Below are positions 18,535 through 27,027 of a stretch of 52,605 bases of DNA, piece after piece. A model generated the notes under the pieces. It was not told the origin of the DNA. It did no database searches and was given only the letters and a program-made list of their open reading frames with translations. Both the position numbers and the translations under genes were made by a program. Position 1 is the first letter of the stretch, and every line of letters begins with the position of its first letter. The stretch covers positions 1 to 52,605 of the forward strand of contig JAUXVJ010000028.1 in NCBI GenBank assembly GCA_030684515.1. The letters are read 5' to 3'. Source of the stretch: Actinomycetota bacterium (lineage in GTDB: Bacteria; Actinomycetota; Actinomycetes; S36-B12).

Positions 18535-19703
18535 CAGGCGATGGCTAGTGCGCTGGCATGTGCAGGCTTGCTCCAGACGGTGTGCGAAAGACCCAAGTAG
18601 GACTCCGCAACCGCAGGCCACAAGTACGACAAGCTCACTGCACTTGTGAGTGCTCGCATATGTGCTGCATGCTCCTGGTCGTTGTGGATCATGCGCACCG
18701 CAGAGGCAATCTCATCCGCATTCTTCTGCTCGACAAGACTCCCAACTCCGCCACCGAGTGCCTCAATCGCGTGAGGGAATCGAGTGGCGATGACTGGTCC
18801 ACCCGCAACCATTGCCTCTACAAGTACTCCAGACGTCACCTGGTCCTTGGAGTCGTATGGAAGCAGGAATATCGAGGCGGAGGCGATGAGAGCAGCCAGG
18901 GCTTCATTGTCCAGGTATTCATTGACCAGACGCAATTGATGGGATACGCCCAAGTCGCTGGCTAGCTGGATGAGACTCTCGCGATAGCGCTCACCTTCAT
19001 AGGCGACCACATTCGGGTGCGTGCGCCCGGCGACCACATATTCAACCTGCGGATCGATATCGCTCAGTTTCGCCAGTGCCTCAATGCCCCATTCGATGCC
19101 CTTGCCGCTGCTGATCAAGCCCCAGGTGAGCATGCGCGGCCCCGCGAATGCCTCCGCGAATCTTGTGGTTCGTCTCAGATCAGGAGCACCATGTGGAATG
19201 ACGTGAACCGCATCCGGACTGACTTCGTAGTGCCCAATGAGGTTCTTGCGAGCGATGTTGGTCATCGTCACCATGGCAGCGGAAGCGGCAATCAGCGCCT
19301 GAAGGATGCATCGCTGCCGCAGCGTGGGTGCCTTGAGAACGGTGTGGATCACCGTGATGATCGGCACTCTCACCAGACTCAGAAGGTCCAGCAATTCAAT
19401 GCCATCCTCGCCGCCGTAGATCCCAAACTCATGCTGGAGCACGACGACGTCGTATCCATTGAGAACCTGAGCAGTGCGCCCGGTGTCTGCGGAGATTCGA
19501 TGTTGGTGCACGACTGAATCGGGCCGCCCGAAGGATGGCTCTTGCACGAGTTGGACAACGTCCACAACAGACCCGGCACCGGTCATGGCACCCGACAGTG
19601 AGTGCGCGAACGTGGCGATGCCACATTGCGTGGGTGGGAACGTGCTCAACATTACGATTCTTGGATCCACGACTGTCGACTCCTGGCTTCTCAAGCCAAT
19701 CAC
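18534..19703 (-). CDS. GT-B fold glycosyltransferase (family 4-like)
   Basis: About 389 residues with the two-domain GT-B pattern: STFPPTQCGIATFA at the N terminus (the glycine-rich acceptor loop), QHEFGIYGG, PHGAPD at the domain boundary, the donor-site region LPYDSKDQVTSGVLVEAM with an E-x7-like arrangement, and a final helix. Likely a retaining sugar transferase using a nucleotide sugar. The GTG at 19703 has GGGAAG 6 nt upstream; TTG at 19709 is also open. It is the first gene of the GT / alpha-alpha-barrel / GH130 operon, suggesting synthesis and turnover of one, perhaps mannosidic, glycan. Confidence 0.75.
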   Translation of the reverse strand: MIGLRSQESTVVDPRIVMLSTFPPTQCGIATFAHSLSGAMTGAGSVVDVVQLVQEPSFGRPDSVVHQHRISADTGRTAQVLNGYDVVVLQHEFGIYGGEDGIELLDLLSLVRVPIITVIHTVLKAPTLRQRCILQALIAASAAMVTMTNIARKNLIGHYEVSPDAVHVIPHGAPDLRRTTRFAEAFAGPRMLTWGLISSGKGIEWGIEALAKLSDIDPQVEYVVAGRTHPNVVAYEGERYRESLIQLASDLGVSHQLRLVNEYLDNEALAALIASASIFLLPYDSKDQVTSGVLVEAMVAGGPVIATRFPHAIEALGGGVGSLVEQKNADEIASAVRMIHNDQEHAAHMRALTSAVSLSYLWPAVAESYLGLSHTVWSKPAHASALAIA

Positions 19704-19824
19704 GGCCAACTTCCCAGATCAGGGATCTGTGAGCACGCGATTGACATCTGCAGCGGCCCTACTCAAGCCACTGTTGAAAAAGCCGGGTTCTGGGGCTCGC
19801 AACTCTGTTGGTTCCCTAGTGAGA

Positions 19825-19842
19825 CGCCATCGCACGATGGCG
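19825..19842. repeat. Perfect hairpin upstream of the glycosyltransferase operon
   Basis: CGCCATC-GCAC-GATGGCG, a 7-bp perfect stem with a 4-nt loop, about 120 nt upstream of the GT start on the minus strand. Could be an operator for that operon or part of the terminator region of the gene ending at 19963. Confidence 0.4.
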
Positions 19843-19888
19843 AAAGGTGCTCAATGCACTTTGAGTCTAACTTGGAATTTCTGGCCCA

Positions 19889-19925
19889 TGTACCGCGTGA
19901 ATCAAACTGCGACGCACGCGGTACA
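19889..19925 (-). terminator. Hairpin downstream of the hypothetical gene at 19963-20460
   Basis: TGTACCGCGTG and CACGCGGTACA form a perfect 11-bp stem with a 15-nt loop. It lies 37 nt after the stop of the minus-strand hypothetical gene. No T-tract follows on the minus strand, which is common for actinobacterial terminators; an operator role is also possible. Confidence 0.5.
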
Positions 19926-19962
19926 GCGCACGCCAGAATGCGACACAGGAACTACCGACAAA

Positions 19963-20460
19963 TCAGGTGGTCACGCGTGAAGCGTGTGCCTCGGCCTCCT
20001 GAACGGCAGACGTCAGCACACTCAGCGCCGCAGTCAACTGCCCGTCCCACTGGTCAGCGCGCACGCACCACATCACAGCGTCCTGAGCCTCAAGGACCGC
20101 ATCACGCGAAGCCTTGTCGCCACCCACGCCAAGGCGATCCAGGACGCGCGCAGCGGCGTTGGCCCACTTCTCAGCCAACTGCAGGTGCTCGACCTGCTTC
20201 TCCAGCTCGACCATCTCGTTGCGGCCGCCAGGGGTGTCTTCAGTAACTTCGTGCAAATGCTGATGCACTCGATCAACGGCTTGGAGCAGATCTGTCTTCA
20301 TCGCATCATGGAGCGCAGAGCGCTTTACATCGAGGGTCAATTGCTCGCAGGAGGATTTCACCTCACTTTTCGCAGCAAAGAATCTGTCGGACTTGCGATG
20401 CGGGACCTCTTTGGCCGCAATGCGGCTCAGGCGGGACTTGCCGGAGGATGGCTGAGACAT
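19963..20460 (-). CDS. Hypothetical helical cytoplasmic protein
   Basis: A 165-residue soluble, mostly helical protein. The N terminus is short and basic (SSGKSRLSRIAAKE), followed by long amphipathic helices, including HQHLHEVTEDTPGG and EMVELEKQVEHLQLAEKW, that could form a coiled coil. I do not recognise a family. The ATG at 20460 is supported by AGGAG 5 nt upstream, better than the earlier in-frame start at 20508. It appears monocistronic, with a hairpin downstream. Confidence 0.6.
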   Translation of the reverse strand: MSQPSSGKSRLSRIAAKEVPHRKSDRFFAAKSEVKSSCEQLTLDVKRSALHDAMKTDLLQAVDRVHQHLHEVTEDTPGGRNEMVELEKQVEHLQLAEKWANAAARVLDRLGVGGDKASRDAVLEAQDAVMWCVRADQWDGQLTAALSVLTSAVQEAEAHASRVTT

Positions 20461-20610
20461 GATCACTCCTTCTCGATCTGACACTTCGATCGGTACGCGT
20501 TCATTCAACCCCTTTTATGCCAGAAGCGCACCCTTGAATGGCTGTGAGTTTGAACCGACATTTAAATCTGCCAACCTATTGACATTGGGCTCCGCGTCGT
20601 GGTGCGTGTG

Positions 20611-22029
20611 TCAGCGCGGCAGGAGAGCACTGGATTCCAATTCGTCCATGTCTTCCAGCTCGATTCCCTTTGTTTCCTTGATCTTTCGCATCACAAATGG
20701 AATTGAGAGCAGTGCAAAGACGGTGAAAATTCCGTAGGCGATTCCCAAGCTCTTGCCCGCGATCGGCGGGAATGCTGTGGAGACAATGAAGTTGGCTGTC
20801 CATTGCGCGGCGACGGCGAGCGCAAGCGCGGCAGCGCGCATTCGGTTGGGGAACATCTCACCAAGCAGCACCCAGACCACAGGTCCCCACGTCGCTGCGA
20901 AGAACGCGACGTAGATGTTGAACGAGAGCATTGCCACCACATCGGGACCGTCCGTGAGAACTGGGTTGCCGTCTGCCCCTATTGGCGCGGTGCCAAATAC
21001 GTACGTCAGGATCGCAAGAGTGATCACCATGCCGACCGATCCCACCAGAAGCAGCGGCTTTCGGCCGACCCTGTCCACGAGGGCAATGGCGACCACAGTG
21101 AAGGCCACATTCACGCCAGTGGTGATCAGGGAAGTCTGGAACGCCTGATCCTCGCTGAAGCCAACCGATTCCCAAATGGTGTTCGAGTAATAGAAGACCG
21201 CATTGATGCCGACAAACTGCTGCAATGCACTCAGAATGATGCCGATCCACACCAGGGGCATCAATCCAAAGCGAGTACCTCGCAGGTCCGCGAAGGAGGA
21301 CTGCTGGTCGCCTGCCATCGAGGCCCTGATGTCGTCCACCCGTGCATCCGGATTGACGGTGTAGATCTGACGCAGCACTGCTCGCGCCTGTTCATCCTTT
21401 CCTCGCTGCACCAAGTACCGCGGAGATTCCGGCAGTCGAAGAGCGAGCAAGCCGTAGATCAGGGCCGGAATCACCATCGACAGGAACATCCACTGCCACG
21501 CGGGCAGTCCAAAGAGCCAATCGTTCTGGGCATTGCCACCAGCAGCATTCAAGATGAGGTAGTTGACCAGGCTGGTAGCAAAGATTCCGATGACAATCGC
21601 GAATTGCTGCAGCGAGGACATCCGTCCGCGCATCGATGCCGGTGCGATCTCGGAGATGTACATCGGGGCCATCACAGAAGCCACGCCAATGCCCGCGCCA
21701 CCGACAAAGCGCCAAAAGACCAGGTCATAGACCGAGAACGGAAAGGCTTGACCAATTGCCGCCGCCATGAACAGTGCAGCGGCCATCAGCATGACAGGTT
21801 GACGCCCGAAGCGATCTGCTAACCGACCAGCAAACCACGCACCAAGTGCGGATCCAATGAGTGCAATGGAGACGACCAAGCCGATGGCAAAGTCGCCGAG
21901 CGAGAAAGTGTTCTGAATCGCTCCTTTGGCACCATTGATGACTGCAGAGTCATAGCCGAACAGAAACCCGCCCAGAGCTGCGGTTGCCGCTAAGCCGATG
22001 ACTCGCCCGGTGCGGTAGTCCTTCTCCAT
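20611..22029 (-). CDS. MFS sugar:proton symporter
   Basis: A 472-residue, 12-helix transporter of the sugar porter subfamily (GlcP/XylE/GalP type). Signatures: GGFLFGYDSAVING in helix 1, RLADRFGRQP after helix 2, PESPRYLV at the end of the first half, the QQFVGINAVFYYSN sugar-binding helix 7, DRVGRKP in the second half. A GGAG site lies just before the ATG. The 264-nt upstream gap contains two perfect 10-bp palindromes, so a repressor may control it. The exact sugar is unknown. Confidence 0.9.
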   Translation of the reverse strand: MEKDYRTGRVIGLAATAALGGFLFGYDSAVINGAKGAIQNTFSLGDFAIGLVVSIALIGSALGAWFAGRLADRFGRQPVMLMAAALFMAAAIGQAFPFSVYDLVFWRFVGGAGIGVASVMAPMYISEIAPASMRGRMSSLQQFAIVIGIFATSLVNYLILNAAGGNAQNDWLFGLPAWQWMFLSMVIPALIYGLLALRLPESPRYLVQRGKDEQARAVLRQIYTVNPDARVDDIRASMAGDQQSSFADLRGTRFGLMPLVWIGIILSALQQFVGINAVFYYSNTIWESVGFSEDQAFQTSLITTGVNVAFTVVAIALVDRVGRKPLLLVGSVGMVITLAILTYVFGTAPIGADGNPVLTDGPDVVAMLSFNIYVAFFAATWGPVVWVLLGEMFPNRMRAAALALAVAAQWTANFIVSTAFPPIAGKSLGIAYGIFTVFALLSIPFVMRKIKETKGIELEDMDELESSALLPR

Positions 22030-22140
22030 TGCTGCTCCTTGCGTGGATGGTGATGGCAGTAAAGCAAAGGAAGGAAGACCTGAACACGGGAACGTGCGAT
22101 GAGCCCTGAAATACGAAGGAATCCGGCCTCGTATCAGGCA

Positions 22141-22227
22141 AGTTCGAACTGTGAGTTTGGGGCGCCCCTTGGCTTGGTCAGGACATAACTAATAGCCGCA
22201 GAATGCGACGCGAACCTGCATTGCAGG
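22141..22227. promoter_or_regulatory. Palindrome cluster upstream of the sugar transporter
   Basis: Three dyads lie in this region: AGTTCGAACT (22141-22150), GGGGCGCCCC (22159-22168) and CCTGCA-T-TGCAGG (22215-22227). The first two are perfect 10-bp palindromes 8 nt apart, 112-139 nt upstream of the transporter start, and could be operators of a LacI-type or other dimeric regulator. No regulator gene is adjacent. The rest of the 22030-22293 gap holds nothing I recognise. Confidence 0.35.
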
Positions 22228-22293
22228 CGGGAGATACGGCGTTTCTCATTGGGCAGTACGAGGAACTACTCGGAGTCTTGCAGCGAGCCTGAA

Positions 22294-22953
22294 TTACCTA
22301 TTGGGTTGCGCTGATGCGCTCGCGAGTTCCTTGTCTCTGACGATGTCAATAGTGAAGAACCTGGTGACCTTCCTGCCGTTGGCCGATGCGCTCCCCGGTA
22401 TGGTCCGTAGCGGATACAGCCCAAGTCTCATACCGCGTATTGCCGGCAGCACAAGCTGACCCTTGGCATTGGCAGTGGTGTTGCCAAGAGTTGACCACCT
22501 GCCATCCGCGAATATCTGCGACAGGTACCTCACCCGGGGCTGCAAGAACTGCACGATGATCTGCTCGGCCTCCAGCCTGGTCATCAATACAACCTGACCC
22601 GTCTCAGTCGTGAAACCCAGCGGCTGCAGCACCAAGCGAGGGGGAGCCGACTCGGCGGCCTCCTGGCTCAACACGATAATTGAGCCTCCGCCGAGCACCT
22701 CGGCCTGCTGAGGATTAGTTGTTTCCACCGGTTCAGGCGTGAAGGTGGGAATAGGGATCGGCGTCGCCGTTGGCGTTGGAGTAGGTGTAGGCGCGGGGCC
22801 GGGTGAGGGTGGCGCAGGCGTGACAGTGGGTACCGGGCAAGGTGGCTGCCCGTAGTCATTGCAGGCAGCTTGAACAGCGGGCGTGGCAAGAGTCATCGCC
22901 AGAAGGACACCGCTAGCGACGGTGCCGACTTGCAATGCCAAGACCTTGCGCAC
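22294..22953 (-). CDS. Secreted protein with a Pro/Thr-rich linker
   Basis: A 219-residue exported protein of unknown function. A signal peptide (cleavage after VQA, about residue 29) is followed by CNDYGQPPC with two Cys and a low-complexity linker of alternating TP/TPT units (about residues 40-70), then a beta-rich domain of about 130 residues (LVLQPLGFTTETGQVVLMT, VRYLSQIFADGRW), which resembles an Ig-like or surface-exposed module. GTG start at 22953 with GGAGG 7 nt upstream. No sortase signal or C-terminal anchor is visible. Confidence 0.6.
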   Translation of the reverse strand: MRKVLALQVGTVASGVLLAMTLATPAVQAACNDYGQPPCPVPTVTPAPPSPGPAPTPTPTPTATPIPIPTFTPEPVETTNPQQAEVLGGGSIIVLSQEAAESAPPRLVLQPLGFTTETGQVVLMTRLEAEQIIVQFLQPRVRYLSQIFADGRWSTLGNTTANAKGQLVLPAIRGMRLGLYPLRTIPGSASANGRKVTRFFTIDIVRDKELASASAQPNR

Positions 22954-23005
22954 GCCTCATCCTCCAAATCCGTGAGTGAAAGAAGTCTACCCCCTTCAGC
23001 GGGGA

Positions 23006-23527
23006 TCAACCCTCTGCTAGTACAGCCTGTACTTGCTCAGAGAATGCGGGCTCTTTGACCACGCCGATGATTCGGACCGCTATTCGGCCCTGCATGTCGA
23101 TGATGAGGGTGCTGGGCAGTGCACCCGGGGGGACGCCAGGAATGGAGGCCAGCTTCGTGCCCTTGGCATCCACGATGCTCGGATAGGCAATGGCGTATTT
23201 GGATGTGTACTGCCTGGCAGAAGCTTCCTCATCGGTGACGTTCAGCCCGACAAACCGAACTCCCCGCGGCTGAAGGGTGTTCGAAGCGGCCACCAGCGCT
23301 GCCGCTTCCTGCTTGCATGGCTCACACCACGAAGCCCACGAATTCAAGACCACTACGCGGCCGCGCAGGTCAGTGATCGACAGTGGCGCACCACCCAGGG
23401 TCTGCCCAGCGATGGGCGGCAGGTCCACGCGGTCGCTTGGCGCGTACGTGGTCACTCCGACTTCCTCAGACACGCGAGCGCCAAGAGGTTCACGACCACA
23501 GGCGGTGAGCAGCAGCGCCATACACAT
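23006..23527 (-). CDS. TlpA/ResA-like thioredoxin-fold lipoprotein
   Basis: A 173-residue extracytoplasmic thiol-disulfide oxidoreductase. The lipobox LLTAC is near the N terminus, the thioredoxin domain contains WASWCEPCKQE with the CxxC redox pair, and a cis-Pro segment (GVPPGALPSTLIID) precedes the last strands. TlpA/ResA proteins reduce apocytochrome or other exported disulfides. From the ATG at 23527 the signal peptide is unusually short and lacks basic residues; the codons just upstream read V-K-R-S-L-L-T-L, so translation may start at an unusual codon further upstream. It follows the VOC gene by 34 nt. Confidence 0.75.
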   Translation of the reverse strand: MCMALLLTACGREPLGARVSEEVGVTTYAPSDRVDLPPIAGQTLGGAPLSITDLRGRVVVLNSWASWCEPCKQEAAALVAASNTLQPRGVRFVGLNVTDEEASARQYTSKYAIAYPSIVDAKGTKLASIPGVPPGALPSTLIIDMQGRIAVRIIGVVKEPAFSEQVQAVLAEG

Positions 23528-23561
23528 CAGGGTGAGAAGCGAGCGCTTGACTCTCGTTGGA

Positions 23562-24461
23562 TCAAGAATTGGGCAACTCCGAGGCCTGCACCCACTGGAT
23601 CTTCATGCCAAGGGTGTCCTCCTTGCTCGTCCACGCGAGATTGCCTTCGCGACTGACAATGGTGATTCCGTCAGCTTCAAGTCTGGTGATGGTGTCGTCA
23701 AGATCTGGAACAGCCAGGCAGAAGGAATCGAACTGATCGCGACGCACATCATCGGCTGCTCTTCTTGCCAGACGAATCACGACATCGTTCATCTGAAGAT
23801 CCACGACTTCCTCCCCTGCGGCCCGAGGCAAGCCCTGGACCACAGTCGAAACGATGAGATCGCTCAGCACTTCCGCCGACTTCGCGGGGTCTGCAACGGC
23901 CACGGTCAGCCATGCAAGATTAGCCCCTTGCACAACACTGGCAGTCGAACGCGGAGGCTCGGTATCAGCAGCGTCTCGAGGATCGTGGGTGAACTCGGTG
24001 TCCGTGATCTCAATCAGTAATCCGGCCGTGTCGGCTGGGTGGATGAAGAAGTGGCGACCCTGAATGTCTACGCCAGTGATGCGCAACTCAGCTCGGCGAA
24101 GCAGAGACTCGGTCTTCCAGATGTCGTTGACGGTCCAAGCCACCGAATGAAGGCCTGGCCCGTTTCTGGCAACGAAATGACCAAGTGGTCCAACTTCGTC
24201 GTCTGCGGCGAAGATGCAGATCGGCATCGTTCCAAGCCAAAGCATCTCTGATTTCGCTGCACCCGACTCATTGGATGCTCGCTCCCCGATAGCCCCAAAT
24301 GGAATGCCTTGCACCTGTCGCATGCTCGAATCGATCTCGACTGCGCCCAGAACCCGCTTCAGCCAGGGGACATAGGCATCCTCCATCCGAGCGGCTAGGC
24401 CAAGGCGATGGAAGTAGCCAGGCTCGATTAACTGCACGGCATCTTTCTCGGCGTCAGACAT
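23562..24461 (-). CDS. Two-domain VOC (glyoxalase/bleomycin-resistance superfamily) protein
   Basis: A 299-residue cytoplasmic protein with two vicinal-oxygen-chelate modules. The first (about residues 15-150) has FHRLGLAARMED, HSVAWTVNDI and FFIHPADTAGLLIEI, resembling methylmalonyl-CoA epimerases; the second (about 175-290) is more diverged (AWLTVAVADP, FDSFCLAVPDLDDT). Metal ligands are plausible in the first module (H of FHRLG and HSVAW, E of LIEI). Reaction unknown. The ATG at 24461 has GGGAGAAG about 6 nt upstream; an ATG at 24476 is the alternative. Divergent from the UbiA gene. Confidence 0.65.
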   Translation of the reverse strand: MSDAEKDAVQLIEPGYFHRLGLAARMEDAYVPWLKRVLGAVEIDSSMRQVQGIPFGAIGERASNESGAAKSEMLWLGTMPICIFAADDEVGPLGHFVARNGPGLHSVAWTVNDIWKTESLLRRAELRITGVDIQGRHFFIHPADTAGLLIEITDTEFTHDPRDAADTEPPRSTASVVQGANLAWLTVAVADPAKSAEVLSDLIVSTVVQGLPRAAGEEVVDLQMNDVVIRLARRAADDVRRDQFDSFCLAVPDLDDTITRLEADGITIVSREGNLAWTSKEDTLGMKIQWVQASELPNS

Positions 24462-24577
24462 CGTCACTTCTCCCATTCTCAGGCGAACTACGCACGGGAG
24501 CAGCGTAGGGCGAAGCGCTCCTTGGTGTCCGGCGAGTATCTAGAGCGGCCTGCCTCCGGACATGCAAGGGTTCGGGG

Positions 24578-25414
24578 ATGCTGACCCGCGCGCGCGCTCT
24601 TGCTCGCATGTGCATCCTGCTCGCACTTGCAAGCCATCCTGCGCCAGCGCTTGCCGTAACGATCGTGGTGTCGACTTTGGCCTGGCGCACTGGATGGGAG
24701 TCGACCTCCCTCGCGATCTTCGTGCTGGCCATGTTGACCGGGCAGTTGAGCGTTGGCTGGAGCAATGACGCGCACGACGCGCAGATGGATCTGGCAGCCG
24801 CGCGTCTGGACAAGCCGGTCGTTGCATCTGCTCTCAGCGTTCAGTTGCTGTGGCGCAGCGCAGCTGGAGCGCTCACGATCAGTGTGCTCGCATCGTTCGC
24901 GGCAGCGGGAGTCGCTGGTGGCTTTCATGTGCTGTCATTGCTTGCGGCATGGGCGTACAACTTGCGACTCTCTCGAACAACCTGGTCCTGGCTCCCGTAT
25001 GCAATTGCCTTTGGCTTGATTCCCCCATTCATCACCGAAGGCCTGGATCCGGCACAAAGTCCTGCCCTGTGGTCGATCGCGGTGTTCATGGCACTGGGCG
25101 TGGCCGCACATCTGGCAAATGCCGCGCAGGATGCATCGACCGATGCCGAATACGGACACACAAGCGCTGCAATCAGACTTGGTGAACGGGGCAGCAAGTT
25201 GCTCGCACTCGCACTTCTCCTGCTAGGGACAGCCTTGCTGGTGTGGCAACTCTGGGATGCCAACCCGACGGTTGCGACGGCGACGGCTGTGCTCAGCGCC
25301 GTCATCGGTGGCGTCGGCTATTTCAGATCATCGCTGTTCTTCAAGGCCATCCTGCTCCTGGCACTCGCCGATGTCGCACTGCTCCTACTGACAGAGGTCT
25401 CGATCGTCAGTTGA
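24578..25414 (+). CDS. UbiA-superfamily prenyltransferase
   Basis: A 278-residue intramembrane aromatic prenyltransferase-like protein with about eight helices. The N-terminal SHPAPALAVT segment is typical of actinobacterial UbiA proteins. Both Asp-rich prenyl-diphosphate motifs are present: NDAHDAQMD (N-D-x-x-D-x-x-x-D) after helix 2 and NAAQDASTDAE later. The acceptor could be a quinone precursor or other aromatic. The start ATG has AAGGG upstream. Its last bases overlap the convergent gene ending at 25407. Confidence 0.8.
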   Translation: MLTRARALARMCILLALASHPAPALAVTIVVSTLAWRTGWESTSLAIFVLAMLTGQLSVGWSNDAHDAQMDLAAARLDKPVVASALSVQLLWRSAAGALTISVLASFAAAGVAGGFHVLSLLAAWAYNLRLSRTTWSWLPYAIAFGLIPPFITEGLDPAQSPALWSIAVFMALGVAAHLANAAQDASTDAEYGHTSAAIRLGERGSKLLALALLLLGTALLVWQLWDANPTVATATAVLSAVIGGVGYFRSSLFFKAILLLALADVALLLLTEVSIVS

Positions 25415-26249
25415 GGGGGCGGGCAAGAACCGGAACTACTGGCTGGTTCTGGAACATGATCGGGCTCTTGGCGTTTGCCGACCAGTACACCGCAGTCGGT
25501 GCTCCAGCTGCATTGACAGTCAAGCGCATCGTGCCATAGCCAGTACCCGAATACTTATTCGTCGTGCCTGCCATCGGTAGCGCACGCGGATCGGTATAGC
25601 GAGAGTCGTATTGACCATGCCCCGGCACCGCAGTGGAGTCATAGACGAACACCGCGTACGAACCATCCGAGAGTCTCAATGGCGGGCCGGCGATGACCAC
25701 GGCGTGCCCAGGGTAGGAGACCCCACCCTTCACGGAGCCGTACTGCGCCTGACCATTGAGCACGATCTCACCAGGGATCACCATCAATTCGCCACCGCTC
25801 AGACTCGAGACCGCACTCACTGCACTCCAAGCGGGCCCCGGAGTTCCGGTCAGGAATTTGGCCCAGAGCGAGACCAAGCCGGACTCGTTCGTGGGGACAT
25901 TCATCTGACTGTGAAAAGCGGCCCAGGCATTTGGCGTGGCCTGCTGCAAGGCCCAATTGGTGAATCCGACGCAGTCCCAGATGTAGATGCCCTTCGTCGG
26001 ATTGATCGTGTACTTATGCGAGTACTGCGTCTGCGTCATCGTCCGATAGACCTGCTGTGCCTGAGCAAGCAGTGGGCCAGCGGAGCCAGCGGCGACCGGG
26101 GCCTGAGTGCGCACTGAAGGAACTGCACCCGCAGGCGAGGCTGGCGGCGGACTGGGTATGCCGCCGGGCGCAGCGACGGCGACAGGAACGATCAGTGCAG
26201 CAGACACCAGCGCGGCAGTTGCGAAAGCAGGCAATCTGAGTCGAATCAT
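25407..26249 (-). CDS. Secreted NlpC/P60-like (papain-fold) protein
   Basis: A 280-residue exported protein: signal peptide to about residue 27, Pro-rich segment, then a papain-like domain with a candidate nucleophile C93 in IWDCVGFTNW, H182 in SYPGHAVVI and a later acidic residue in VYDST. This arrangement fits cell-wall amidases of the NlpC/P60 or CHAP type, although overall similarity could not be tested. The ATG at 26249 has a GAAGGGACGG site; the frame extending to 26417 overlaps the ABC ATPase gene and is rejected. It is 13 nt after the ATPase gene, the last of that operon. Confidence 0.6.
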   Translation of the reverse strand: MIRLRLPAFATAALVSAALIVPVAVAAPGGIPSPPPASPAGAVPSVRTQAPVAAGSAGPLLAQAQQVYRTMTQTQYSHKYTINPTKGIYIWDCVGFTNWALQQATPNAWAAFHSQMNVPTNESGLVSLWAKFLTGTPGPAWSAVSAVSSLSGGELMVIPGEIVLNGQAQYGSVKGGVSYPGHAVVIAGPPLRLSDGSYAVFVYDSTAVPGHGQYDSRYTDPRALPMAGTTNKYSGTGYGTMRLTVNAAGAPTAVYWSANAKSPIMFQNQPVVPVLARPLN

Positions 26250-26262
26250 GACCGTCCCTTCG

Positions 26263-27027
26263 TCAGAGCACTTTGGAAAGAAATGCCTTCGTGCGCTCAT
26301 GCTGCGGATTGGCCAGCACATCGCGCGGATGCCCCGATTCAACCACGACGCCTCCATCGATGAAGACCAGGCTGTCGCCGACCTCGCGCGCAAAGCCCAT
26401 CTCGTGAGTGACCACAATCATGGTCATGCCATCGATGGCCAATTGCCGCATGACGTCAAGCACATCGCCGACCAATTCAGGATCCAAGGCGGAGGTTGGC
26501 TCGTCAAACAGCATCAACTTTGGTTCCATCGCCAGCGCTCGCGCAATCGCTACGCGCTGCTGCTGACCTCCTGACAGCTGACGTGGATAGGAGTTGGCTT
26601 TGTCGGCCAGGCCAACGCGCTCCAGCAAGCCTCGCGCTCGTTCGCGCACGCGGTCAGTTGGCTCGCCTTTGACACGCAGCGGAGCTTCCATGATGTTCTG
26701 CATTGCTGTCATATGCGGAAATAGATTGAATCGTTGAAAGACCATGCCGATCTCGCGGCGCTTCTTTGCTGCATCGCGATCGCGAAGTTCATGCAGCTTG
26801 CCATTGACTTCTCGATAGCCCACGAGCTCACCATCAACGGACAGGCGACCACTGTCGATCTTCTCCAGGTGATTGATGCAGCGCAGGAAGGTTGACTTGC
26901 CCGAGCCTGAGGGCCCCACCAGGCAGAAGACCTCACCGCGCTGCACTTCAAGATCTATTCCTTTGAGCACCTCAAGTCCACCGAAGCGCTTGTGCACGCC
27001 CTGGCTCTTCACCATTGGCGTATTCAT
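26263..27027 (-). CDS. Polar amino acid ABC transporter, ATP-binding subunit
   Basis: A 254-residue ATPase of the GlnQ/HisP/ArtP type. Walker A GPSGSGKS (about residues 38-45), the polar amino acid subfamily segment [14 protein letters not shown], signature LSGGQQQR, Walker [14 protein letters not shown] and the switch His (VVTHEM) are intact. It energises uptake through the permease encoded just upstream; the two genes overlap by ATGA. Confidence 0.93.
   Translation of the reverse strand: MNTPMVKSQGVHKRFGGLEVLKGIDLEVQRGEVFCLVGPSGSGKSTFLRCINHLEKIDSGRLSVDGELVGYREVNGKLHELRDRDAAKKRREIGMVFQRFNLFPHMTAMQNIMEAPLRVKGEPTDRVRERARGLLERVGLADKANSYPRQLSGGQQQRVAIARALAMEPKLMLFDEPTSALDPELVGDVLDVMRQLAIDGMTMIVVTHEMGFAREVGDSLVFIDGGVVVESGHPRDVLANPQHERTKAFLSKVL

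Noticed and set aside
20803-21822. 339-codon plus-strand frame inside the sugar transporter
   Set aside because: Antisense to a well-supported 12-helix transporter; composition His/Asp/Gln-rich without domains.
22740-22815. Short direct repeats in the Thr/Pro coding region as a CRISPR-like or satellite array
   Set aside because: They are codon repeats of a TP-type linker within one reading frame, with no spacers.
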